From contig NC_068976.1 of NCBI RefSeq assembly GCF_016808095.1, positions 7,287,001-7,351,000 on the forward strand: a DNA stretch of 64,000 nt. The letters are read 5' to 3'. This document shows positions 49,564-61,104 of the stretch, in pieces. Numbering within the stretch: position 1 is the first letter of the stretch; each line of letters opens with the position of its first letter. The DNA comes from Vigna angularis. Taxonomy: Eukaryota; Streptophyta; Magnoliopsida; Fabales; Fabaceae. The translations under genes and the position numbers were made by a program. The notes under the pieces were generated by a model, which did no database searches, was not told the DNA's origin, and saw only the letters and a program-made list of their open reading frames with translations.

Positions 49564-50018
49564 AAGCGGCAACAAATGTTCATTGTTAAAGACATGACAA
49601 ATCAAGCGTGAAATCAAGTATGAAGCATACGCATATGAAAGAAATGCTCGACAGGCACGTTTTCATTCAAAATAAATCTACTATTTCATTTACAAAGTAC
49701 AGAGGTAGAAAAACGACAAAATTCTATACCTAAAGACCTAAGATTAGACATCAGCCCCGTCGGTCTCCTCGATCACTTCAACATGAGTCTGAACATTAGG
49801 GATGGCCGGAGGTGAAGGTGAAGGAACATGGATCAAAACTAATTTCCCATACACCACCATCATGCTCACATCAAGACGAGGGTCTTCGGTCGAAACTTGA
49901 AAAAGGACGTTACACTAGGGGGTGCTTTCTCAAAGCCAAGTAAATGCTCATTCACTACTTCATCGCCTAAAAATTTGTTGTCCACCTCCAATTTCAACAC
50001 TCGATCCCGAAGCGAATC

Positions 50019-51821
50019 TCAGTCGGCCAGAAGGCCATCCCTCTCGGTCACCAACTCTTTATTTTTGGTAGTTGAATTTTGGAGGTCAAGTTTCAAATCA
50101 TCATAGGACTGTTGCATACGGCATTGAGCAGAGCGGGCCTCGGTCAGCAGAGTGTTAGCTTTTTTCTTTTCCTCATCCGCTATCCTTTCTGTTTCGGCCA
50201 GGCGGAGCGTCAATTCTTGATTGGACTTCACAGCTTCGTCATACTTCTCTTGAAGAGATTGAAGCTCTGTAGAAGTCGATGCCCTCTTCTGAGCGGTGTA
50301 AGCCAAACACATCGTAGACCGAGCGACCAACTCCATAGCCATATTAGAGGCTTCCTCCTCGGTCATCCCTTTAACTAGAGCTTTTTCTTCGGCAAAAAGA
50401 TCAAAATGGATGCGCTTCGACACCCATGAGTTGGAACTCAGGGGCCCAGAGAGGGGAGGACCGTCGGGTAGAGCCCTCTTGCTACGCTTGGATGAGACAG
50501 AGGATTCCCGAGCGGCTTTCCGTTTTCCCTTTTTCTTTGGAACCGGCTCAGACTGTTGAACTTTGTCGGCAGGGCGACGAATGGATTTGGGCGACTGGAC
50601 TTCAGCAGCAGGCGGGGGAAGTGGTGCCTATTGGACCGGCAGGGACGTCGCAGGGATGGCAGCAGTAGTTGGTGCGCGAGATGAGCTCCCTTCCACTATT
50701 TTCCTTATGTCTCCCCCTCTCTGAGCGAATAAGCGAGCGAAGGTGCTACTTTTGGCTGGATCCATCTCGGTCAAGTAATCTACACATCAAAAGTAAATTT
50801 AGATAAGTTCCAAATGGCTGCTCAACAAAAGGCGGTCAAAAGTAACTTACCGAACACATTAGAGGAAAGATTTTTGTTGTTCAGAAAACCGATCAGCACA
50901 CGGGAAGAGGACTTGGGGGGCAGCTGACTCAATTGATTTATTAAGTCCAAATCCTCGGGTGTCATCCGTGACTTGGGCCAGGAAATAACCTTCTTGGGGT
51001 TGCTGGTCCAATAAAGGGAAACTTAGCCCGCCCGACCGGGAAACAGAAGCTCTTATACCCAGCTTCCAAAGGTATGACCTTAAAGAAGTTTCCTTTAAAA
51101 TCCTTGTACGAACTGTTAAAAAGAGACAACAGATGTCTATTCCCGATCGTTCTGAGGGAAACTCAGGGTTTGGACGGATGAGGCTGCACGTGAAAAAAGT
51201 AAAGAAAAGCCCCAAGAGTGAGGTATAAAGCTAAGCCGGTACATACGGCAGAGAATGCTTGCATAAACGCCCAATCGTTCAGATGCAGTTGAGTAGGAGC
51301 CACATTAAGCTTCCTCAGAACGCCCATTTGAAAATCCGAAACGGGAAGGAGAACCTTTAAATCTTTAAACATGGTGGCATAAACATAGAAGAAGTCTGTG
51401 GGGTAATTCCCCCGACCGTGGCATACCCGCTCGGTCATTTGGCAAATGGCAAGTTTAAAATGACTAGCGTCCTTAGCAGCCTTTACCAGACAAACACTAC
51501 TGGCCAATTCCCTAAATGGACGTCGATGGTAGAAAGAGGAAGAGATTTGCTAACCTCGTAGGGAGCCCAATCATAGCCAGGAACAATAGGCCAATCTCTG
51601 GGCTTACCGTCCCAAGCACCGGAGGAGTCCATGTTAATTGCGACTTCCTCAGGAGCATCACTATCCTCAAGAAGATCAGAAGAATTCCCTTGGTCCAAGG
51701 ACGCTGCTGAATTGACGACCATAGTTCCCTGACCAGCAACGACACCCGAGGAGGAAGACGAAGTAACAACCTTATCATCGGCATACCCCCTGCCCTCTTC
51801 ACCGGCGACATCAGAAGACAT
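50019..51821 (-). pseudogene. Antisense extra gene of the Tat-like element
   Basis: On the minus strand it starts MSSDVAGEEGRGYADDK (51821). It continues with a Ser/acidic region, DWPIVPGYDWAPYEVSKSLP, then after a frame change CLVKAAKDASHFKLAIC, GNYPTDFFYVYATMFKDL and LHLNDWAFMQAFSAVC. Next come pieces around 51215-50859 (SIESAAPQVLFPCADRF) and, after a GT-AG intron at 50850-50780, DYLTEMDPAKSSTFARLF. A coiled-coil segment follows (50423-50019; KRIHFDLFAEEKALVKG). Antisense genes with introns between pol and the 3' LTR are described in Tat elements; their function is unknown. Frame breaks suggest a dead copy. Confidence 0.7.
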
Positions 51822-52162
51822 GATTACCTGAAGCACAAAATTAAGATGAGGAAGATAGGCACGAGAAAGTAACGAAGGTGAGGATAAAGGGTGAAAAATT
51901 AAGGCAAATTCAGGGCTATTTATAGAGGGTAAAAAATGATTCGCCAAGCAAATCTAGAGCGTCAAATGAAAAAAGATCTGACGGTCCAGGCGATGTGACG
52001 ATTCATTTTTACTTTTCCCGCCTAATTTTTACAGTCATGACTCTACGACTTCACCTCTTCACGCCCTTGCAAAAGTCAAGACACACGGTTGAAGGTCTTA
52101 ACAAGAGAAGATGCGAACCGATCGGGAACCACTTCAAAACCCTATGCAAAAATATTTTTGCT

Positions 52163-52177
52163 AGGGCCTGGGGGACT
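52163..52177 (+). other. Polypurine tract before the 3' LTR
   Basis: AGGGCCTGGGGGACT, a G-rich stretch directly upstream of the TGTGTTACTACTG start. It is where plus-strand DNA synthesis would be primed. Confidence 0.5.
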
Positions 52178-52658
52178 TGTGTTACTACTGAGTAGGTTAG
52201 ACCGACCGACCATGCAGGGGCGATGAAAGTCAATCACTCTCGGTCGGCCACTAGAGTAATACTCGTGTGAACTCTCCAGCCATTTGCTGGAGACAACCTT
52301 CGTTTGTTGGAGACAACCTTTGAATGTCAATAAATGCATAATTAATGATGTAACGGTCACCGTGGAGTGGTTAAGGTTTGCATTGATCGTCATTAAGAGG
52401 TAAATTAATGGATTATATTCCTTGAAACCCTATAAATAACAATTGATTAGGAAGGTAAAAGCTCTGATTTCTGACTTTAACTAGACTTGTGGAGATAAAT
52501 TCTGACTTGAGTGTCAGAGTGTTTCCTGCAGGTCACCCCCATTTTGGCATTGAGAGAGGAAGATCCAAGCGATAAGACCGGAACAAGGAGGATCGATCGA
52601 CGGAGGCAGAGCATTCCCGAACAAAAACAGCAGGAATTTTTCTCGTCTCATTCCAACA
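52178..52658 (+). repeat. 3' LTR of the Tat-like element
   Basis: It runs from TGTGTTACTACTGAG to CATTCCAACA (about 481 bp), with CCTATAAATAAC as TATA region near 52428 and a repeated unit TTGCTGGAGACAACCTT / TTGTTGGAGACAACCTT near 52274 and 52297. The 5' LTR is absent, so the ends are inferred. Confidence 0.6.
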
Positions 52659-53345
52659 GAAACAGATAGAAAAAGAAATATGGGCAGAAACATATAGAAA
52701 AAGAAATCATCTTTCCATATTGTATAAAAAGTACCAACAACATACTCAAAAGTGAGGACCCTTTTATTCTCAATGACGTTTAAAATTTAATTAAATGTTT
52801 GTATTATACAAGTTTTTCTCTTGTTTTGAAAATAAAATAAACTCGAGTGATTTTTAAAATATTCTCAAATACATTTTAGAAAACTAATCAAGTTCAGTAA
52901 GTTTAACAATTTGTTTACAAAAATAAGTTCTTTACGAGCTTTCTTTTATAAAGAAAAAAAATCTTTGTACTATTCTTTCCCAACCAAAAATTGCAATCCT
53001 CATACAAACAAATCAATGTAACAATTTTAGTGTATTAAATCAATATTATTAACACTAATTAACTGAGTATCATTAAATAACCCCGCATTAACACTATAAG
53101 ACTATTGATGTATTAATATTTCATTAATTTAATACATTCATAATTCATCATCTTCAATTATTCATGTAAGAATCACATTTTATGTTTCTGTTTTTGATAA
53201 TATCACCTGCGCGCACCAGCACGGGCACACTCATGGACCTTCCATCAATGAGTCTCGTGCTCCCCGCGCGATGCAGCCACCTCAAAAATCGATGCACGCG
53301 TTCATACGCACACGTACGGCGACGTCTTAGCGACTAATTTTCATT
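52659..53345. other. AT-rich intergenic sequence, 3' flank of the NAC gene
   Basis: A short direct repeat (ACAGATAGAAAAAGAAAT / ACATATAGAAAAAGAAAT) lies at 52663-52710. The part near 53200-53345, which is GC-richer, probably includes the NAC 3' UTR. No other gene is seen. Confidence 0.5.
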
Positions 53346-54581
53346 TCAAAATGGCTTTGAGAGGTACATGAAGATATCCTGCAGCGGCGACATCTGATTC
53401 GCGCTGTGGAACTGCGAGGCCAGATTCGCGTCCACGTAATTGTACTCAAACTTGGTGTTGCTCCTCTTCGGCTCGCTCTGCACCTCGCTCGCCGGCTCCG
53501 GCGAGACCACCTGCTCCGAGCAGCTCGAGTCCATCGTCAGCAGCCGTGGAACCGAGTCCGATCCCTCGAAGTTCACGCAGTCCGCCACCGTCACCTCCGA
53601 GTACGGCCGCGCAATCGCCGGCTTCTCGTCCGCCAGTTCGGAACACTCAATTTTGACCGGCGGTTGCTTCTCAACCGCCCTTTTCTTGTTGTATATGCGA
53701 CACAGTACCCAGTCATCCAGCTGCAAAATTACAATCAGGTGCACACATTTTCATCAATTTATTTATTTATTAATTTTCAATATACCTAACTTTATCGAGA
53801 TAAGAACGAATCATTTCCTTAAGTAGAAACTAATAATTGGTCCGCCACATTTTATTTTATTTTTCCTGTGCTTCCTCTTTATCAAGTTATCAAGTTATAG
53901 TAATCCGAAACTTCTTGATATGTGAACCAATGAACCAGTAGCATTTAATAAAGGGCAAAACAAAGTTTTTCTTTTCTTTGAAAGGTCTATTATACCCTTT
54001 TTGAAGAGAGAAAAAGAGTATGTTAGTATATATAATACACCCACCCTCAAGCTGTTTTTTCTGCGAATGGAACGGTCCACCTCGGCAAGACGATACTCGT
54101 GCATGATCCAGTTTGTCTTCTCTCCCTTGGGCGCTTTTCCAGCGTAAAACACCAATGCTTTTTTTATACCAACCGGTTTCGGTTTACCAATCGGTTTATC
54201 TGCTCCGGTTGCTTTCCAGTACCCGGTTCCCGCGGACCGGTTCGGCCGCGAACCATTCGGGTACTTCCGGTTCCTCGGCGAGAAGAAATACCACTCTTTC
54301 TCTCCGTACAACGCCATTCCTGTAGAAAAAGAATATTTATACATTTCACAGATAAAATAATAAAATAACAAAGCAATAAAATATTTAAAAACAGTAATTT
54401 TAATTTGGAAATTACCAGGGAGGTCCCAAGGGTCGTATTTGTAGAGGTCGATTTCGGTGATTATGGGAACGCCGCTTTGTTGGTTGAGGCATTTGCGGCA
54501 GAGGTAATGAACGACGAGTTCTTCGTCTGTAGGGTGGAATCTGAATCCTGGGGGAAAGTGAAGTTGCGGTGCGGCCATCAT
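53346..54581 (-). CDS. NAC-domain transcription factor, ATAF-type
   Basis: Exons 54581-54416, 54319-54045 and 53720-53346 join in frame (816 bases, 271 residues plus TGA) with GT-AG introns at the positions typical of NAC genes. The NAC domain occupies residues ~8-160, with all five subdomains visible: [72 protein letters not shown] with [16 protein letters not shown], and NWIMHEYRL...[13 protein letters not shown]. The C-terminal ~110 residues are Ser/Pro/acidic and end [13 protein letters not shown]. The WKATG core and the NWIMHEYRL form place it near ATAF1/ANAC032, a stress- and abscisic-acid-responsive group. It is expected to be nuclear and DNA-binding. Assignment to the subfamily is by resemblance; the exact orthologue is not determined. 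Confidence 0.93.
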
Positions 54582-54656
54582 TGTTGGTGAGATAGAATAA
54601 TGGCAAAATTATGCGGTGGCGGCTTTTGAAAGTTGGAGCGTGAGGGAGAGAGGGGA

Positions 54657-54664
54657 ATTTATAG
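54657..54664 (-). promoter_or_regulatory. TATA box of the NAC gene
   Basis: CTATAAAT on the minus strand, about 76 bp upstream of the ATG. It predicts transcription start near 54630 and a leader of about 50 bases. Confidence 0.6.
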
Positions 54665-54711
54665 GGTGAGGAAAGGGTAGGGTTTAGGCTTGGGATGGTG
54701 AAGAAGAAGGA

Positions 54712-54717
54712 CACGTG
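54712..54717. promoter_or_regulatory. G-box / ABRE-like element upstream of the NAC gene
   Basis: GACACGTGTC, a 10-bp palindrome around CACGTG, lies about 50 bp beyond the TATA box. Such ACGTG cores bind bZIP and bHLH factors and suit an abscisic-acid- or stress-responsive ATAF gene. Function is inferred. Confidence 0.5.
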
Positions 54718-54719
54718 TC

Positions 54720-55430
54720 GAATGTGGAAGTGTGGTGCGTGCGTGTCAAGAAGTCACAGGAAGAGGTTTAGTCACTGCTGACGACATTGGTTTGGAGTAG
54801 AGCGTCGTGTCTGTTGTCGGTTCGGACCTACCCCTTTGTTTTTCACAGAGATTCGCATCCTCTCTGCGCACTCACGGTATGTTTTTTCTCTATCATAAAT
54901 AATATTATTGATAATGCTCACAGTGAAGAAATGGGTAGCAGAGGAATTTTGATCTGAATGAATATCTTATAGAAGATTTACATATTTTTAAGAAAGTTGA
55001 TGGAGATAGAAGTTTAGAGCAGAGAAATATTGTTCTTTTGTTGGTCGGAATTTTCTCAATGAGGAAGAATTAAACATTTTCCTTTCGTGAGAGATATGTA
55101 TATCAGTAGGGGTATTCAATTTGAAAACGTAGATTTATCAAACAAAATGGAATTTTGAGGAGGCATGATTTTTTGTCATCGAGATAGCGCCGCTTTGAAA
55201 ATCATACACTAGCATCCAAATAACAATGGAAAGAGACAAGCATGAAAATGTGAATGCAAAGTTCATCTAGGATTAACTAGTTACAAATATTGATAACATG
55301 ATGTTTTCTTATCTCAGTTAAAAGTATGTCTCTTGCCAGCCAATTATACAATTTGTTAGGTATATATAAATTTTCATGAATCGTAAGTATATGAAACTTT
55401 GGCCACATACACCCTTGATTTTAATAATTA
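54720..55430. other. Intergenic sequence upstream of the NAC gene
   Basis: The first ~180 bp are likely promoter. The rest is AT-rich with no recognisable gene. Confidence 0.45.
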
Positions 55431-55433
55431 CAT

Positions 55434-56642
55434 CAATAGTGCAGTTAAGAGAAACGACAACGGTTATTTTCGCTTATAGGCACCAGTTCCGCAACCGAGG
55501 CATATACAGGCGAGGTAAAAAGGAGTAGACTTTTTGCCTCGATTCTAAACCGAGGCAAAAGGTTTCGGATTCTTCCTCGGTTCACAGACAATTGAGGCAG
55601 TAGAGTGTTTTTAATTTTTTTTATAATTTTTCTAGATCCAAATCGGATATCCATTTTTCTAGAAACCCTACCCGCGTTTTCTTCCTTCTCCGCGCCTCCA
55701 CCAAATCATCTCCGAACCTCCAAGCACGCGAGCTCGTCGCGATCTCCTCCATACGCGAAACTAATTGCAACAACCACCACAAGAACTCATCTTCATCACG
55801 CGAAGCCATCGTGCCACCATGGAAATTGCGAGACAGCGCCTTGAAAGCTTCGTCTTCACAGAAACTCCATTCGCGACCTACAAACAAAAATCACCAAACT
55901 AAAAATCAAGCCCTAAATCGCGAGATCCAGCACCTAACCGCCACCACGCCGCCGCCGCGTCCTCGTCGTGCCATGAGAAAAGAGTTTCCTTCCGATCTCG
56001 CGAAACTCAGCCAAGCCCAACGAGACACTTTGGAGCAGCAGCGAGAGAACCGGAGGCATCAACGCGTGAAGAAAGCGAGCAACGAGGATGGCGTCAGAGC
56101 AATGGAGGCTTGCACGAGGAAGAAGAAGACTTCTTGGGTGCGTGAGGAAGAAGAGCTCTTGCGGGAGGAAGAAGAAGATTAAACAGTAGGTTAAAATTTT
56201 TAACGTGTTCTGAAGTATAAAAAGCTATACTACCTCGGTTCTTCACTTACCCGAGGCAATAAATGCTTATATGCCTCGGTTAACAAAGCAACAAATGCCT
56301 ATACACCTTAGAAATAAATAAAAGAAAAATATATAATGGCATTTTTGAAATTACATTCAACTTATACACCTCGGTTCGCCACAGAACCGAGGCAGTAGGC
56401 AGGATCTGAAATGCTGTCAGGCGTGGGAAGTCAGTTCTACAGGGGATGGTTGAATTTTTCAGGATATTAGGCATCGGTTAAAATTGCAACCGAGGTAATA
56501 CAGCTTATATGCCTCGGTTCTCTTTGAACCGAGGCATATAAGTTCGATAGAATTACAAAAATGCTACCGCATTCTGATAGGCTTCGGTTTCTTCTAAACC
56601 GAAGTTTATTGTGCGAGTTTAAATGTTGTTTTTTTACTATTG
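55434..56642. mobile_element. Short CACTA-family element with CAATA ends
   Basis: Both termini read CAATAGT inward (left CAATAGTGCAG; right ...TTTACTATTG). They are flanked by the trinucleotide CAT at 55431-55433 and 56643-56645. Its left end matches the right end of the 19994-23080 element (CAGTTAAGRGAAACGA). Its right end matches that element's left end (GGTAGCATTTTTGTAATT in reverse complement). It is therefore the same family in reverse orientation. Subterminal CCTCGGTT repeats fill both sides. No transposase is present. Confidence 0.8.
55620..56190. other. GC-rich insert inside the short CACTA element, possible captured gene fragment
   Basis: This block differs in composition from the repeats around it. 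It can be read on the minus strand as VGREWSFCEDEAFKALSRNF then EFLWWLLQLVSRMEEIA, or on the plus strand as a charged segment ending TSWVREEEELLREEEED. I recognise no family. By analogy with its relative it is probably captured host sequence. Confidence 0.4.
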
Positions 56643-56645
56643 CAT

Positions 56646-58656
56646 ATTATATATATAGGTCTAATAATGTCATTTAGTGTTATAAATTAGAGTAGGATAA
56701 GACTAAAGGGCTGGGCAAAGTATAAGAAAGCGATACATGCACGTTTAAGGAGTTTAAATAAAGTCTTCAAGAGAATAGAAGATCTATTATATTAAAAAGG
56801 GTAGACATAATCTATATAAAGTATCCGATGTATATTAAAAATGTTGGATGCATATCAAGATTAAACACTATAAATTGTCGAACAGTTTATATAAATTCAA
56901 AGTGTAGACAAAGTCAAGAGAAGTGTTAATTGAAAATAAGTAAAAGTATCACACAAAGTCCGAATGCAAGCGGAAGAGAACAAACACCACTCGAAAAGTA
57001 GAAAAAGTCTTATATAATAAGCAAGTACATATGAAAAGATGAAGTTAACATGTTGAAATTACAAGAAACATTCTTGAATGTTTGCAATTCATGCAAGTTG
57101 ACTCATATTCTCAAGACTTTTGAAACAATGAACCTAATTTCTAAGTTTGAATGCTTAATTTGGTATTGTAAAAAAGAAAAATACAATGATAAAGGCATCC
57201 CACGTTAAGCACATTGAGTGTAGCAACAAAACACTATCAATGAAAAGTCAAGCAGGTTTTATAAAGTATTAACACAAAGAAAGGACAAGAAAAGTACACA
57301 AGCTTCAACGATTCTTTTGTGTTCATAAGTAGAAGTGAATCCAAGTGGAAATAGTTAATGTTCTATACATGATCAATATGAAACATTGCATTACAAAAAT
57401 TCACGAGCTTCTACTGTTAAATCTAAAAGATTATTTACTAGACAACTTAAAAGAGAGGACTATGTTTGTAACTTCTCTATTGAAGGAGTGTTTGGATTTC
57501 ATATTCTACAATTGAGAGATTCCTTCCTTGTAAACACTTTAATTTATATTGTGTTGTAAAGAGTGACGTTATGTACTTAGATCAAAAGTGTCAAATTGTA
57601 TTCATTCTTTATCTTAGTGGAAGATAAAGATATTTAATAATGGCTTTGTGTATTCATTGTGAGTCAAGTGATGGTGAATATTACTTGTAATTTTTTTTTA
57701 ATTAGTGAAACTTTGCATAACATGAACGCAACCTATTTTGAGGTGAATCCACATATAAATCAAAGTTTTCACTGTTATTCATTACTCGTGTTTATCATAT
57801 GAGACCATTGTGAAAAAAAAAATTGTAAACGTACCTCAAAATTATTAGATGATAATCATTATCTAACACAGATATCATGCTGCCACAAAAAAAAAACTAA
57901 ACTCTATTTAAATTCCTTTTCTAAAAAGCTAACAATTTATTTTACAATTAAACCCGTATCGCTGAACTTATAGAAAAATATAAAACATGGTATCTTCGAT
58001 TTCTTGGAAAAGGTATTAAATTTTTTTTTACAAAACCAAGAACTTTTTTTTTGTTTTAAAAGATGACAATGTATCTTCTTAAATACTTTGAGGAAAAATA
58101 GTTGTTTTAAATTTCAAGATGCATATTTAAATGAGAAACTAAGACACATTCTTTGGTCTCCAACTTCTTGTTTTGAATGGTAGAAAATCATGATGATATA
58201 GTTTTGTTTTATCTTAAAAGAATGTCAATTACTATAAAGTGCAATTTGGAATTTTATGGTTATGAATAATCATTTAAAAACTATACGTTTTTTAATCTAC
58301 ACACTTATAAAATGAAACAACATTTGCAATTTATTGGTTATCTTGATGTGACTATTTTTTTATCTACATATTCTCATTATTATTTAAAAAAAACATGTTC
58401 ATCATACTGGAACAAGCATAAAGCTAAACCATTAATTTTATTTATCAATCTTATTGAAATGGAGAAGAGTTATATGAATTAAACAACTATGTCAACTTCT
58501 AACAACAAATAATACTTTTTAGATCTAATGGGCAATATGGTATTTCTACTACTATTTAGTAATATTATGATGATTTGGTTGCACGTTTATAACCCTAACT
58601 TTATTACATTTAGCTTGAATTTATTTTATCTTATAACTCTTTTAGAATGTGTTTAA

Positions 58657-58726
<70 letters not shown>

Positions 58727-60111
58727 AGACTCAGTATTGATATTCAAGAGCAGGAGAATGTAAGGCTTCGAGCATCACATAATTTTATTGTCTTCCAATT
58801 TCTTAAACAAAAGGTGAGCCTAGATTAAGACGTATAGTTGGTAAAGACTTATAAGAGAATAAAAATACATGTGATTTTTACAAAGTGTTGGACATAATAT
58901 TACATATATATTCAATTTTAGTTAAAATATTTTATCAAAAAATATAAACAAGTTGTGAAGGTGAATATTTAAATCTTACGTCTCACCTACAACTTTACAT
59001 AATGATTAATTTATTATTTTCTATATTAAATATTTTATATGATTAATTTGAATACTCTTTGTATGACTTTTATATTAACTTGTTTCATTTTTTTTCTTCC
59101 TTTAAAACAGAGTCGTTGAACATGATAAAGGAAATTACGGTTGTATGAGAAGTGATCGAAGTTTAGTTAAAGGAACTAATTCAGCTTCTTCTTTTTCTTG
59201 TCGTTTTTAAGTATTAAAAGTTTTTTTCTCTTCTGCAGATGGTGTATTTGTTTTCAGCATGCAATTTAATTTTTTAAATTATGTTGTTATTACTTTTAGA
59301 GTTTAATTAGTTTTTTCATTGTGTTAGCGAAGTATAAAATGCTAAAAAAACTTCTTCTTTTCGTGTATTACATGGACTTTGTAGAGATGACTTTTTCTTT
59401 ATACATTTTTAATAGCTATCCACAAATTATATATTGGTACTAGTGATCTTAACTGAGTATCTTTTCAAACTTTAATGAACAAATATAAAATTATTAATAA
59501 AATAAAAATTAATAATTGAGAAGTTGATTAAAATTTCATTTATTATTTAAATATATCAACTTAAAATTATTTTTAAAATGTTCAGTTTTTTTTAAAAAAA
59601 ACAATGCTTTGTCGTATAATTTATGCGAATTTATGATTTACTTTTGAATTAGAAAAAAAAAAAACTATTATGCGAAATGTGGTGAAGATTTTGTTACTTG
59701 AAATGGTTGATGGAAATCAACGATGGATAAGGTATACACGCCAGTCTAACGAGTTGCACTTGCTTTGGATCATCATTCTCGCGTGATTTCTAGTTTGTCC
59801 ACTTCTTACTTAAACACTGTTCTACACCGTTCTTTATAACTATGGTTTCTTTATTTAAAAATTATAGTGGTGAAGAGCCACATGCACATGCTTCTAACAC
59901 TTTTGGATACTGTACGGTCATAATTTTGGAAGAACACCTCGCCTCCTATTAGAGACGGAGATTTAACGTGATTAAAGATATGAGTAGTCTTTTCGGGTAT
60001 AGGTTGAGATCTTTTATTTAAAATATACTTAAATGTTTACTTGGTTTTTATGTTCAGTGGTAATTTTCAGTTTAGTACCTGTATAGTATGATATCTAAAC
60101 TGAGCGGTTGT
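56646..60111. other. AT-rich intergenic sequence without a recognisable gene
   Basis: No coding exon, RNA gene or element end is convincing. T- and A-rich runs are common around 57890-58400 and 59580-59660. Short frames have no family signature. Confidence 0.5.
58661..58722. repeat. (TA)n microsatellite
   Basis: About 30 TA units without interruption. Confidence 0.95.
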
Positions 60112-60781
60112 TGTTAACCACAATTGATCGACCGATTGCTCTACCGATTATGGAGATGACTCGCTAACTACCTGTCATACTAAACGCTCGTCATCTATTC
60201 TTTAGTTAACAGCGATCGTCAATTTTCTATAAGCAGATCAAAGCGTTCGTCACAAGTCAAGCGACATTATGACACTCAATCAATTCAATCGAGCCAAGAT
60301 TAGCGAACGCTCAATTACGTCAACGAAGTTGGACCAATTAGCCCAACACTTAAATAATTGGACCAATAGTCCAGATAGTCCAATTAAAGAAAAAGTAGTA
60401 AAAAATATCTAACCATAAGGACGCAGATTACAAGGCCAACTAACCGAATATCAAGGCTACGTGGATCACGGGCAAGTAACCGAATTTACCAATTAACCGA
60501 ATTTTAAGGTATTCAATTTATTTTACTTTTAGGTTAAATACAGGAAGACCTAAGGGAAAAAGGTACGTTTTGCTTTAAGAGAAAAAATAGTTCACTTTGT
60601 GAGAACATCACTGATTGAGAGAACAAAAGTTTCAATACTCATATCTGACTTTAGCATCGGAGTATCTTCGCAGGTACCCCCCACTCTCATTGAAGGAAAG
60701 ACAACAGTCCCAGACGTACAAGAGTAGTAAATCATCATCAACCAGGTTCGTATCTCGGTCCCAAGCAATCACACAGAAACA
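60112..60781 (+). repeat. 5' LTR of the second gypsy element
   Basis: It starts TGTTAACCACAATTGATCG, ends CACACAGAAACA and is followed at once by a primer-site sequence. Recurrent motifs include AACCGAATTT/AACCGAATAT and GACCAATTAG/GACCAATAG. The partner LTR is outside the window, so the left boundary is inferred from TG only. Confidence 0.6.
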
Positions 60782-60784
60782 TTT

Positions 60785-60802
60785 TGGCGCCCACTGTGGG
60801 GC
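60785..60802 (+). other. Primer binding site of the second gypsy element
   Basis: TGGCGCCCACTGTGGGGC begins three bases after the LTR end. Sites of the form TGGCG.CCACTGTGGGGC are usual in plant Tat-type elements. I do not assign the tRNA with certainty. Confidence 0.7.
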
Positions 60803-60837
60803 TGAGATTGATACACCCAAAGAAGACCACAAGAACT

Positions 60838-61060
60838 ATGGAAGAGAATAACACCAGAGATTTAATTAAGCAGCTCCAAGCCCAAATTGAAGCACAGGCA
60901 AGAACTATACAAGAGCAATAGGAGAATCAGCGTAAGCAAGCGGAGGAAATTGCAACGTTGAGAGCGCCACGACCTCCACCTGAGGTGTCTGCCTCAAACA
61001 GGCAGGATGATAATGAAGGTAGCCGTCATGGAGGACATTCTGAACTTGTTGGGGCGAGGG

Positions 61061-61104
<44 letters not shown>

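Larger units (their letters stand above)
46732..52658 (+). mobile_element. Ty3/gypsy (Tat-like) retrotransposon, 3' half
   Basis: In order: end of reverse transcriptase/linker, RNase H, integrase, an 81-bp tandem array, an antisense gene, a purine-rich tract and a 3' LTR. An extra antisense gene and a repeat array between pol and the 3' LTR are known features of plant Tat-lineage elements. The 5' part (LTR, gag, protease, most of RT) is missing, and the junction near 46732 lies in AT-rich DNA. Confidence 0.8.

Noticed and set aside
48656..49617. Repeat protein with HERNLPHLL units as a real gene
   Set aside because: It is explained by a period divisible by three; it starts and stops at the array edges and is broken by a one-base deletion. 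Kept only as a finding.
53406..53826. Plus-strand frames over NAC exon 3
   Set aside because: They oppose a well-supported NAC exon, and their Arg- or Ser-rich content reflects GC-rich codons on the other strand.
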